A stretch of 64,000 nucleotides of DNA from Bacillus gobiensis. Lineage in GTDB: Bacteria > Bacillota > Bacilli > Bacillales > Bacillaceae. A program made the position numbers and the translations under genes. The notes under the pieces were generated by a model. That model was not told the origin of the DNA. It searched no databases and saw nothing but the letters and a program-made list of their open reading frames with translations. The stretch is taken from contig NZ_CP012600.1 of the NCBI RefSeq assembly GCF_001278705.1, positions 2,356,190 to 2,420,189 of the forward strand, written 5' to 3'. Shown here piece after piece: positions 18,093 through 26,042 of the stretch (position 1 is its first letter; every line of letters begins with the position of its first letter).

Positions 18093-18332
18093 CTATTTAG
18101 CAGAGTCTAAAGGAGTGTTCCAATATTCATCAATTAAGCGTGTTGCCTCTATTTTACCCAGTTCTATCAACGTCTTTCGATCTGAATTCGTTCCGATGTA
18201 CTGGACCGTGAAATCTTCTATCCCGTTTTTCGACAGCAAACATTCAAACTCTCCGACGCAATGATTCATGGTGACCGAAAAAACCGCAACAAGTTTGTCG
18301 TCCAACACAAAAATCTGCGAATGCCCAGACAT
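18093..18332 (-). CDS. Conserved-looking hypothetical protein, 79 aa
   Basis: Small soluble protein starting at ATG 18332, preceded by a very strong AGGAGG site; a longer frame to 18380 lacks one. No membrane segment or signal peptide. It opens with a beta-rich half (IFVLDDKLVAVFSV) and ends in an acidic/charged helix. It lies between degQ and the divergent yuzC. I do not recognise the family. The RBS and codon quality support a real gene. Confidence 0.7.
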   Translation of the reverse strand: MSGHSQIFVLDDKLVAVFSVTMNHCVGEFECLLSKNGIEDFTVQYIGTNSDRKTLIELGKIEATRLIDEYWNTPLDSAK

Positions 18333-18420
18333 ATTGATAAATATCCTCCTTATTTTTGACTTGTTTCCCTTCTTCAACAAACAATACTTAAATCCCTTTA
18401 TTATCGAAAGAGGTGGATTA

Positions 18421-18792
18421 ATGTTTCATTATTTTCCTTATTATCACCCTTATTACCGAGTTATATACAATAAGCCGCAATATTATCGCCATCCTGCACT
18501 GCCGCCGGTAAACCCGCAGATTTTTATGAAATCTGCCAAGCAAAGCACGCTTCTCCTTAAACAAGCAGAAATTTTAGTATTAAAGCTTTCCAGTTCTCCT
18601 GATTTGTCAAAAAATATAATGGCTGCAGCTCAAGAATCCAAGGAAAAAATAGTTCTTCAGCTCTTAAAACAAACTGGGGTTACAAGTGACCTGCGTGTCA
18701 TGTTTAATCCTGATGGGATCCATATTGAGCTTTCTCAATCGAACGAAAAAGTCACTCTTTTTTTGCGGTGGTCACTTGAAGGAAATATCTGA
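18421..18792 (+). CDS. yuzC: YuzC-like protein
   Basis: 123-residue protein, near the B. subtilis YuzC length of 122, at the YuzC position between degQ and yuxH. The N-terminus is strikingly rich in Tyr, His and Pro (FHYFPYYHPYYRVIYNKPQY), and the rest looks like a compact alpha/beta domain. The start ATG 18421 follows AGAGGTGG; the longer frame from 18268 is rejected. A role is not known; the Tyr/His-rich start resembles spore-coat-type proteins, which is only a suggestion. Confidence 0.78.
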   Translation: MFHYFPYYHPYYRVIYNKPQYYRHPALPPVNPQIFMKSAKQSTLLLKQAEILVLKLSSSPDLSKNIMAAAQESKEKIVLQLLKQTGVTSDLRVMFNPDGIHIELSQSNEKVTLFLRWSLEGNI

Positions 18793-18804
18793 GTGGGGAT
18801 AACT

Positions 18805-18830
18805 TGCGGACTATACATGCATAGTCCGCA
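18805..18830 (+). terminator. Perfect hairpin after yuzC
   Basis: 10-bp perfect arms TGCGGACTAT/ATAGTCCGCA with a 6-base spacer, 12 bases after yuzC. No T run follows, so it may need another factor or act as an RNA-stabilising hairpin. Confidence 0.5.
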
Positions 18831-18854
18831 GGGAATATAAATCAACATGTCATT

Positions 18855-20076
18855 CTAAATAATCAGCAGGTTTCCGCTCCATTCAACAGCTTTTAAATAA
18901 CATTGGTATGCCTCTTTTTTCGAAATATCGGCAATATTGATTTCATCCCACTTATTACGCTCAATGCATTTTGCCATATGTAATACATATCTATAGTCGT
19001 TGTCATTTCCATGAAGTGCACCTTTGACCTCATCAAGCAAAGGCAATTCGTTAACTATATCACCCACTTTACCGTGTAAAAGTGTATCTATAAATGAAAA
19101 CATGCCGATAAGCATGTATGAGGCAGGATGGTCCCTGTATGTTTTTTTGGCAAGAAGTTCACATAACTTTCCTCTGATTAGCGACAACTTGATGACTTCC
19201 CTTTTGCTTGAGTGTTCCTTTAAAATGAAGATTTTTAAAAGAAAGAATATAAATCCAGCGCCTGATTTCGGTAAATCCGAGCATTACAATGGCGTGCCTG
19301 ATGCTGGTGATTTTTTTCTTTCGATAAAAGGCAGGAGAATTCAATAACTTTAATAATTGATAGGAAAGACTTAAATCCCTTTCAATAAAATGGGTCACCC
19401 TGTGAATGCTCGGTTGTTCTTTGATTAATTCATCCAACAGCTGATAATACGAGTGAAAGTGCAAAGACGGATCTTGTCCCGATACAACTTGCGGTTCGCT
19501 GAAAAAATATCCTTGAAACAGCTGAAATCCATGCGCCATCGCTTGATGATAATCCTTGCGTGATTCTACTTTTTCCGCCAGAAATTTTATGTTGTACTTT
19601 TGATAAAGATCGACGAGTCGTTTTCGGTCCGCTTGCGTGGTCTGTAAAAAGTCCACTTTTAAAATATCAATGGATTGAAATAAGACGGGCAATAGTTTTT
19701 CTTCAGCTGATCTGGAAATTGAAAAATCATCTAAAGCAATCGTATACCCTAACCCTTTCAATTGCTTGCACCTGGCAATAAGTTCTTTCGTAATCGGTAT
19801 ATCTTCAAGGATTTCAATAACTAGTTTATTAGGGTCAAAATATGTCAGAAAATCAGACTTTAGTAAGCCATATGTAAAATTAATGAAGCACTTTCTTCCT
19901 TCAGTCAGACGGTCCATCCCGATGTTGAAAAAGCTGTTGATCATAACGTCTGTAGTAGCTTCATCCCCATTTTTGACAGAATAATTATTAACTTCATTCG
20001 TTCGATAAAGAAGCTCGTATGCGACTACTTGCTCCTTTCTGTTGAAAATAGGTTGTCTGGCCACAAAAACTTTCAT
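18855..20076 (-). pseudogene. yuxH: EAL/HDOD signalling protein YuxH, frameshifted
   Basis: Two reading frames together encode a protein of about 407 residues, about the 409 of B. subtilis YuxH. The first (start ATG 20076, AGGAGG upstream) covers a degenerate EAL domain (AYELLYR, ALDDFS, LKVDF, LAEKVES) and the start of an HDOD domain, and stops at 19159. The second, ending at 18855, continues the HDOD domain from about REVIKLSLIRGKLCELLAKK. The switch of one base lies between about 19203 and 19245, where short A and T runs occur. EAL key residues are altered, so catalysis of c-di-GMP breakdown is doubtful even in the intact family member. Either a true broken gene or a sequencing error. Confidence 0.8.
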
Positions 20077-20082
20077 TTCCAC

Positions 20083-20376
20083 ACCCTCCTCGACGCCATT
20101 TTTTTAAACATTCACCAACTAAACCACATCCATCTTTTTATCGGCTGGACGACAATTTATTTTGAACTTCGCAAAGGAAGTTAGTTTTTCATGTCTCGGT
20201 ATTTTCTAGTAACTTTCAATCTATGGGATCTTTAGATCAGTGGAGCAGCCCTTTTCTACTAGTCTTCCTTAAGGTGACCTAAAGCCCCTGAGATGAGCAT
20301 ACGTTCCAGTTAACTTTGAAGCATCCATATTATTCAACACTCGAAGTGGCAGCGTCATTTAAATTTCAATATTAAA
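20083..20376. other. Intergenic stretch without recognised gene
   Basis: The gap between yuxH and the Nik-type operon runs to 20565. No ORF with a plausible RBS was seen on either strand, and no insertion-sequence ends were found. It is the left boundary of the accessory ABC operon relative to the B. subtilis order. Confidence 0.5.
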
Positions 20377-20420
20377 AACCCAATTCCTCTGTATTAAAAT
20401 AGAGAAATTGGGTTCTTTTT
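20377..20420. terminator. Bidirectional terminator in the yuxH-ABC gap
   Basis: Arms AACCCAATTCCTCT/AGAGAAATTGGGTT (one mismatch) with a 10-base loop and T runs in both orientations. It can end the minus-strand ABC operon 150 bases downstream of its last gene. Confidence 0.75.
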
Positions 20421-20565
20421 CGTTACACCATTAAAGCGCCAAGATTGCTGAAGATAGTGATTTTTCGGTTGAAATAGTTTTGCAAATGATTGAATATGTT
20501 TTTATTAGTTAATACATGAGCAGTATTAAGATTAATATTGGTGCTGTTATTCACTATCGTTCTAT

Positions 20566-21327
20566 TTAAAAAATTGAAATGAGCTCTTTTGTATAAGGAT
20601 GGCGTTCCTCACCAAATAAATGATCGCGGATAAATTGATCGACAATTTTTCCCTCTTTCATAACCATAATCCGCTGGCTCATTTGGCTGACAGCAGCAAG
20701 ATCATGTGAAATAAATAAGTAAGAGAGATTTAAAGTTTCGCGAAGCTCTGTCAATAAAGTAAGTACTGCCCCTTGCGAGATGACATCAAGGCTTGCGGTT
20801 GGCTCATCTAGAACAATGAGCTCAGGTTCAATGCTGATCGCACGAGCAATCGTTACACGTTGCCTTTGTCCGCCGCTTAATTCATGAGGATATTGATTTG
20901 CTATACCTGACGGCAGCTCAACGGCTTCAAGGAGTTGCTTTACAAATGCGTCCCTGGAGGAATAGGAGAAATGACTAAGGTTAAGTTTCCTACTGTATTG
21001 GGCATAAGGGTCAATCAATGAATCCTTTATTTTAAGCTTTGGATTTAAGGCAGCTGCTGGATTTTGAAGCACGATTTGAATGTTTTTTCTATAAGGATGT
21101 AACTGATGCTCATTAAGCTGTTCAATTGCTTCATTCTTAAAATAGATCGAGCCGCTGTCAATTGGTTCAATCCGCAGCAAGCAACGAGCCAGTGTGCTTT
21201 TACCACAGCCACTTTCACCGACAATGCCAAGACATTCACCCTTTTTCAGTTCAAATGAGAGGTTGTTCACAGCTGTTTTTCCAGCTTGATATGATTTCGT
21301 CAGTTGTTTAACAGCAAGAAGACTCAT
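20566..21327 (-). CDS. Nik/Opp-type ABC transporter ATPase, second subunit (NikE/OppF-like)
   Basis: 253-residue ATPase of the peptide/nickel importer family, fifth gene of the operon. Walker A GESGCGKST (near 37-45), signature LSGGQRQRV, Walker B LIVLDEPT and the H-loop SHD are all canonical, so it should be active. It pairs with the preceding ATPase. RBS AGGAGG lies 12 bases before ATG 21327. The iron-sulfur/oligopeptide C-terminal tail is short. Substrate is discussed under the binding protein. Confidence 0.9.
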   Translation of the reverse strand: MSLLAVKQLTKSYQAGKTAVNNLSFELKKGECLGIVGESGCGKSTLARCLLRIEPIDSGSIYFKNEAIEQLNEHQLHPYRKNIQIVLQNPAAALNPKLKIKDSLIDPYAQYSRKLNLSHFSYSSRDAFVKQLLEAVELPSGIANQYPHELSGGQRQRVTIARAISIEPELIVLDEPTASLDVISQGAVLTLLTELRETLNLSYLFISHDLAAVSQMSQRIMVMKEGKIVDQFIRDHLFGEERHPYTKELISIF

Positions 21328-21330
21328 ACG

Positions 21331-22125
21331 TTAATATACCTCCTGTAACCCTGATGGGAGGCCACGTCCTAGTGTAGGTGCGGCCTGGATCAACCGCTTT
21401 GTATATTCATGCTGCGGATGGTCAAGTATACGATGCTTCCCGCCTGATTCAACGATTTCCCCTTCCTTCATGACAGCTAGACGTGTCGCATATCGTCTGA
21501 CATGGCGCCAATCATGGGTAATGAATAAAATTGCACAGCCTGTTTCTTTTTGCCGCTTTGCAAGTAATTCTAAAATCCTGTGCCCTGAGACACTGTCAAG
21601 TGCCGTGGTTATTTCATCTGCAATTAATAAATCAGGTGACAGCAAAAGCGCCATAGCTATCGAAATTCGCTGAAGTTGTCCGCCGCTTAACTGAAACGGG
21701 TATCGACTGTACAAAGATTCATCTAATCCAACTGAGTGAATTGCATCCAATGAATTTACCTTCCTATTTTTAGCATCTAGAATACCGTGTGCTTTCTGGT
21801 ATTCTTCAAGATGCTGGCCAATTGTTCTAAACGGTGTAAAAGAACCCTGATAATCTTGAAAAATATAGGAAAGCTTTTTTCCAAGAATTGTCCTCATCTG
21901 TTTAGGTGATAACGATAGCAAATCTTCTTCCTTAAAAATAATCTTTCCCTCAGCCTGCAAATTAGGTGAAAGCATTCGTCCAATTGCTTGTGAGAGTATG
22001 CTTTTTCCGCTCCCGCTTTGACCAACCAGTGCATACCACTCTCCTTCACGAATAGAGAGTGACACGTTATCAACAATTTTCTTTTCTCTGCTGCTAATCG
22101 ATACTTGCTCAATTGATAAAATCAT
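21331..22125 (-). CDS. Nik/Opp-type ABC transporter ATPase, first subunit (NikD/OppD-like)
   Basis: 264-residue ATPase with Walker A GQSGSGKS, signature LSGGQLQRI, Walker B LLIADEITTALD and H-loop ITHD. The usual Asp-Glu-Pro of Walker B reads DEIT, a change shared with NikD-type proteins. Start ATGA overlaps the stop of the upstream permease by four bases. It is shorter than OppD proteins (about 330), closer to NikD length. Confidence 0.9.
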   Translation of the reverse strand: MILSIEQVSISSREKKIVDNVSLSIREGEWYALVGQSGSGKSILSQAIGRMLSPNLQAEGKIIFKEEDLLSLSPKQMRTILGKKLSYIFQDYQGSFTPFRTIGQHLEEYQKAHGILDAKNRKVNSLDAIHSVGLDESLYSRYPFQLSGGQLQRISIAMALLLSPDLLIADEITTALDSVSGHRILELLAKRQKETGCAILFITHDWRHVRRYATRLAVMKEGEIVESGGKHRILDHPQHEYTKRLIQAAPTLGRGLPSGLQEVY

Positions 22126-22970
22126 TGCCGCACCTCTTTTTTTACATCAAAATGGTCACGTAAATAATCACCCAGCATATTCGTTAGCAGCACAACAACC
22201 ACAATAGCTAAACCAGGGTATATCATTAATTCAGGTTTTGACTGAAAATACGGACGTGAGTCGTTTAGCATCGCTCCCCATTCAGGGATTGGGGGTTGTG
22301 TACCAAGACCAATATATGACAAGGAAGAAATAAGCAAGATAATTTTGCCTAAATCAAGACTTGCCAGAACCAGAACATGTCCAACAATATGTGGTAATAG
22401 ATGCTTACGCATGATTTTACTTGAAGATAGTCCGTTAATCCTAGCAATCAGTATATAATCCTTTTGAGATTCTGATAAAACCGTGCTGCGAACTAGACGA
22501 GCATAACTAACCCACTTGACAATCACAATCGCAAGCACAAGGTTGCCGATGCCCGGTCCAAGTAATCCACTTAGAACAATTGCGACAATCGTATCTGGAA
22601 AGGCTAAAAATCCATCGGCAATTCGCATAAATACCCGATCAACTAAACCGCGTTTATATCCCGAGATAAGACCAAAGGGGATTCCAATGATGAGAGCAAC
22701 TATCAGCGCCAGCAAGCTATAACCGATAGTCTGCTGACCGCCTAGTAAAAGCCTGGTCAGTACGTCCCGGCCAAGTTGATCTGTTCCAAGCGGATGCTGA
22801 AAACTCATCCCCTGGAGGCGTCCATCGAGAATTGTTAATGTTGGATCATGCTGCAAATAAAAAAAAGCATATAGGATGGCTGCTAAAATAAGAAGTACAC
22901 ATATCAGTGCCATCATCCCTTGCCAACTGTGCTTTTTTACCTTTTGCAAACGTATAGACAATCCTTTCAT
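22122..22970 (-). CDS. Nik/Opp-type ABC transporter permease (NikC/DppC-like)
   Basis: 282-residue permease with an N-terminal membrane segment followed by the HPLGTDQLGRDVLTRLLLG block diagnostic of DppC/NikC proteins and five more membrane segments. The EAA loop for ATPase contact reads ARINGLSSSKIMRKHLLPH. ATG 22970 shares a base with the stop of the preceding permease (TGATG); an upstream frame to 23036 is rejected. Confidence 0.92.
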   Translation of the reverse strand: MKGLSIRLQKVKKHSWQGMMALICVLLILAAILYAFFYLQHDPTLTILDGRLQGMSFQHPLGTDQLGRDVLTRLLLGGQQTIGYSLLALIVALIIGIPFGLISGYKRGLVDRVFMRIADGFLAFPDTIVAIVLSGLLGPGIGNLVLAIVIVKWVSYARLVRSTVLSESQKDYILIARINGLSSSKIMRKHLLPHIVGHVLVLASLDLGKIILLISSLSYIGLGTQPPIPEWGAMLNDSRPYFQSKPELMIYPGLAIVVVVLLTNMLGDYLRDHFDVKKEVRQ

Positions 22971-23914
22971 CAGTTGGTCCCCTTCTCTTTTAGTTTCATT
23001 TCGGGATTTAAATACCGGTAAGATAAATCCACACATGTATTTACAATGAAAATAATGATCGCCATGATTAAAATATATCCTTGTATAAGGGGATAATCTC
23101 GTTGACGTATCGCATCAACGACAAGCTTTCCTATCCCCGGATACGCAAATAATACTTCAATCACCACTACACCACCAATCAAGCTTCCTAAACTGACTCC
23201 GAATACAGTAATAACTGGAGGCAGGCTGTGTCGAAATGCATGCACTACAAAAATTCGCCGTTCTGACAACCCACGCGCTCTCGCTGCACGGATAAATTCC
23301 TGACTAAGCGAATCAAGTAAGCTGGAACGAAGCAAACGCACATATACACTTGAAATGGCCAACCCAAGTGTCAATGACGGTAAGATCAATGAGACAAATC
23401 CGTCTCTTCCCATGGTTGGAAGCAAGTTGAAACGTACACCAAATAAATCAATAAAAATAAGGCCAAGCCAAAAACTTGGGATGGCCGCACCAATAATTGA
23501 TAGGATTCTACTCATATGATCAATCCAGCTATTCCGATTAAGGGCAGATAGCGATCCGAGTGGAATTGATACGACCAGCATGACAATCAACGAACCAACG
23601 GCTAATTCGATTGTGGAAGGCAGCCCCATTAAAATCATATCCATTACAGGTTGACCCGTGACATAAGAGTTCCCGAAATCAAGCTGGATAAATTTAAGCA
23701 GCCAAAGTCCGTACTGGACGAGCAATGGCTTGTTGAATCCCATCTCTTCCCTTAATGCTTCTACTTGCTCCTGACTAACTGATAGCTCATCAACATTCAA
23801 AATGGTCAAAACAGGATCGCCAGGGGCAAGCCGAACAAACAAAAAACTGACAAATGTAATAAATAACGTAAAAAATAGAACTTCAAAGAATTTCCGAGCA
23901 AGAATTTGAACCAT
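22970..23914 (-). CDS. Nik/Opp-type ABC transporter permease (NikB/DppB-like)
   Basis: 314-residue permease with an N-terminal segment and VRLAPGDPV, the signature of DppB/NikB, five further membrane segments and the EAA loop ARARGLSERRIFVVHAFRHS. It begins one base after the stop of the binding-protein gene, so translation of the operon is tightly coupled. Forms the channel with the next gene product. Confidence 0.92.
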   Translation of the reverse strand: MVQILARKFFEVLFFTLFITFVSFLFVRLAPGDPVLTILNVDELSVSQEQVEALREEMGFNKPLLVQYGLWLLKFIQLDFGNSYVTGQPVMDMILMGLPSTIELAVGSLIVMLVVSIPLGSLSALNRNSWIDHMSRILSIIGAAIPSFWLGLIFIDLFGVRFNLLPTMGRDGFVSLILPSLTLGLAISSVYVRLLRSSLLDSLSQEFIRAARARGLSERRIFVVHAFRHSLPPVITVFGVSLGSLIGGVVVIEVLFAYPGIGKLVVDAIRQRDYPLIQGYILIMAIIIFIVNTCVDLSYRYLNPEMKLKEKGTN

Positions 23915-25513
23915 TTACTTCACATCCAACTGGTTTATAATCATGTAATATTCACTTCGTGTGGTCACCCAATTTTTCACTTTGTTTTCGTTATACGCAA
24001 CAATGGTGGAAGGATGCAAGACAAATGAATTGATCACATGATCATGGACATAATCAGCTGCCTGCTCAGCAAGAACAGCTCGATCTTCTTGACTGACGGT
24101 TTGATTGAGCTTGTCAATAATTCTAGTCAGTTCAGGCTCTTCTGCACCGCTAAAGTTGAGAGCGCCGGTTGGATGATAGGTTGCATTTAAATAATATCCA
24201 GCATCTCCGCGCGGGGCTGTTAAATTACTATACGTAGCCAAATCCCAATCGCGGTTTGACGCCATATATTCCTCAGGAATATCAATTTGGCGAATTTCAA
24301 CATCAATACCGATTCGTTTTGCGTCCGATTGAAAAACTTGAGCAATTAATGGCAAGTCTGCTCTTGCACTGTAGGTTAATAGGGTAAATTTAAGCGGCTC
24401 TCCGTCTTTTTGCATTTTCCCTTTTTCAAGTGAATAACCAGCTTCCTCCAAGTACTTAACAGCTATGTCCGTTCCCGTTTCGCTCTGTTTATAAGATGGG
24501 GAAAACGGCAGTGATTGTAAAAATGGCCCAACAGCAGGTTCTGCATATCCTAAAAGAATCGTATCAACAATTTTCTTGCGGTTAATCAACGCATCAACAG
24601 CGCGACGCACATTAACATCCTGCAAACTTTTGCGTTCCATATTCATCGTCATTTGATGTACACGGAATGTTGCAGTCGATTCAACTTCAATTCCATCTTG
24701 TGCTCGTAACGATTCCAAGCTTTCTACCTCTGGACGATAAACAATATCTACTTGCCCAGACTTCAGTGCAAGCGAACGAGCATTTGCATCCTCATTAAAA
24801 GCGAATGTGACTGAATTAAGATTTGAAGCCCCATCCCAATAATCAGCATAGCGCTCGAGCTCAAGCTTGCTTCCAGGTGTAAATGACTTCAATATAAAAG
24901 GTCCTGTACCGACCGGTTTGTTGACAATATCCTCTTCTGTTACGTCAATGATCGAAACGTTTGGGTTAACAAGCTCAGAAACAAACTCCGGAAAAGGTTC
25001 TGTCGTCGTAATTTTTAATGTATAGCCATCAGCTTCAATCTTATCGATTTTGAGTGCATTTTGAATAGCAACGCTTTCTTTCAGCGCTCGTTCAAGAGAG
25101 GCTTTCACGTTTTCAGCATCCATTTTATTACCATTTTGAAACGTGACATCTTCACGAAGTTTAATTGTCCAATGTTGCCCATCCTCACCTTCCCAGCTTT
25201 CTGCCAGCCATGGTTCAATAGTTAAATTTTCTTCATCTAGTCGAACTAGAGTTTCAGTTATCCCTGCTCTTAACGGAACATAACTTGAATCAACATGAGG
25301 ATCTAGTGAATTAGTGGAGAAATTATAGAGAAAATCGATGTGCTTGTCTTCTGCTTTTTCTTCATCAGCACTATGCGAGTACTGCGTACAAGCACTTAAA
25401 AAGCTAACACATACCAATAAGATACTAATTTTAAGAAAGTGATTTTTTATGTATTTATGGGAACTTTTAAAACTGACGCAGCCGTGCCGATTATTATTTT
25501 TAATTATTTTCAT
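23915..25513 (-). CDS. Nik/Opp-type substrate-binding lipoprotein, putative metal or metallophore binder
   Basis: 532-residue family-5 solute-binding protein. The n-region is unusually long (about 26 residues) before the hydrophobic core and lipobox LSAC (Cys about residue 42). The mature part has the family-5 features EPWLAESWEGEDGQHWTIKL and FTPGSKLELERYADYWDG. Start ATG 25513 has AGAGGT upstream. It is first in a binding protein-permease-permease-ATPase-ATPase operon. The promoter carries two Zur-box-like palindromes, which suggests zinc-limitation control and hence import of zinc, nickel/cobalt or a metal-chelate such as a staphylopine-like compound. No nicotianamine-synthase-like genes are nearby. 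A plain peptide substrate remains possible. Confidence 0.85.
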   Translation of the reverse strand: MKIIKNNNRHGCVSFKSSHKYIKNHFLKISILLVCVSFLSACTQYSHSADEEKAEDKHIDFLYNFSTNSLDPHVDSSYVPLRAGITETLVRLDEENLTIEPWLAESWEGEDGQHWTIKLREDVTFQNGNKMDAENVKASLERALKESVAIQNALKIDKIEADGYTLKITTTEPFPEFVSELVNPNVSIIDVTEEDIVNKPVGTGPFILKSFTPGSKLELERYADYWDGASNLNSVTFAFNEDANARSLALKSGQVDIVYRPEVESLESLRAQDGIEVESTATFRVHQMTMNMERKSLQDVNVRRAVDALINRKKIVDTILLGYAEPAVGPFLQSLPFSPSYKQSETGTDIAVKYLEEAGYSLEKGKMQKDGEPLKFTLLTYSARADLPLIAQVFQSDAKRIGIDVEIRQIDIPEEYMASNRDWDLATYSNLTAPRGDAGYYLNATYHPTGALNFSGAEEPELTRIIDKLNQTVSQEDRAVLAEQAADYVHDHVINSFVLHPSTIVAYNENKVKNWVTTRSEYYMIINQLDVK

Positions 25514-25530
25514 AGTATTTACCTCTTTTT

Positions 25531-25545
25531 TCGTAATCATTCCGA
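25531..25545. promoter_or_regulatory. Zur-box-like operator 1
   Basis: TCGTAATCATTCCGA matches the B. subtilis Zur pattern TCGTAATNATTACGA at all but one of the defined positions. It lies 18 bases upstream of the binding-protein ATG, over the expected transcription start. Fit to Fur (TGATAATNATTATCA) and PerR patterns is clearly worse. Confidence 0.65.
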
Positions 25546-25556
25546 TTTATATCATA

Positions 25557-25571
25557 TCGTAATGATTCTTA
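25557..25571. promoter_or_regulatory. Zur-box-like operator 2
   Basis: TCGTAATGATTCTTA: the left half is a perfect Zur half-site (TCGTAAT), the right half is degenerate. It is 26 bases from the first box centre to centre, in the -35/-10 region of the ABC operon. Confidence 0.5.
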
Positions 25572-25679
25572 TTTATCAAGGACAATATTTTCATAAATTA
25601 GTTTATTTACTAGATTACTTGTGTTTCTTCCTCCATGATTACCTTAAAGCTGGATGATACTTTAATCGTGAAAAAGCAG

Positions 25680-25858
25680 ACGTTTTGAACGGGCTGAGCT
25701 TTTAATAAATGAAGGAGAATGTGTTGGATTAATCGGTGAACGCGGAAGTGGGAAGAGCACGAATATCCCGAGTGAATAACCGCACTACTTGATAAAGTAG
25801 GGCTTCCTCATTCTGTGTTGGAAAAATATCCTCATGAGCTTAGCGGTAGAACTTATTG
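25680..25858 (+). pseudogene. Remnant of an Opp/Nik-type ABC ATPase gene
   Basis: Short protein-like pieces on the + strand: VLNGLSF in one frame, then INEGECVGLIGERGSGKST (Walker A) in the next, a stop at 25776-25778, and LLDKVGLPHSVLEKYPHELSG (signature region) in a third, ending in a stop after RTY. The region between Walker A and the signature is mostly deleted. It looks like an OppF/NikE-type gene destroyed by deletion and frameshifts. It lies upstream of the intact operon on the opposite strand and is not a copy of it at base level as far as can be seen by eye. Confidence 0.8.
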
Positions 25859-25970
25859 AAGATCTTAATACTAAATGGAATAACCGAATCCAGCAATCTT
25901 TGCAATAATTACTTCTCTCTTAATGTCCCTATAATGAGTTAATCATTTTATCTTTTATACACTGCAAAAA

Positions 25971-26004
25971 ATAAAAAACAGAGGGGATATCCTCATCCCC
26001 TCTG
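25971..26004 (-). terminator. Terminator of the pncA-pncB pair
   Basis: Perfect 10-bp arms CAGAGGGGAT/ATCCCCTCTG, 6-base loop, followed on the minus strand by a T run. Bases 25859-25970 hold nothing else recognisable. Confidence 0.88.
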
Positions 26005-26042
26005 ATTGCTCGATTACCAAGGTTTCCTCTTATGGTATCACT

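Noticed and set aside
18268..18420. Extended N-terminus of yuzC
   Set aside because: It would overlap the start of the divergent 79-aa gene, and ATG 18421 has a clear RBS.
20083..20376. Possible insertion-sequence remnant between yuxH and the ABC operon
   Set aside because: No transposase-like frame, terminal inverted repeats or target duplication could be seen.
25557..25571. Reading the second box upstream of the ABC operon as a Fur or PerR box
   Set aside because: Fit to TGATAATNATTATCA or TTATAATNATTATAA is weaker than to the Zur pattern, and its neighbour fits Zur at all but one position.
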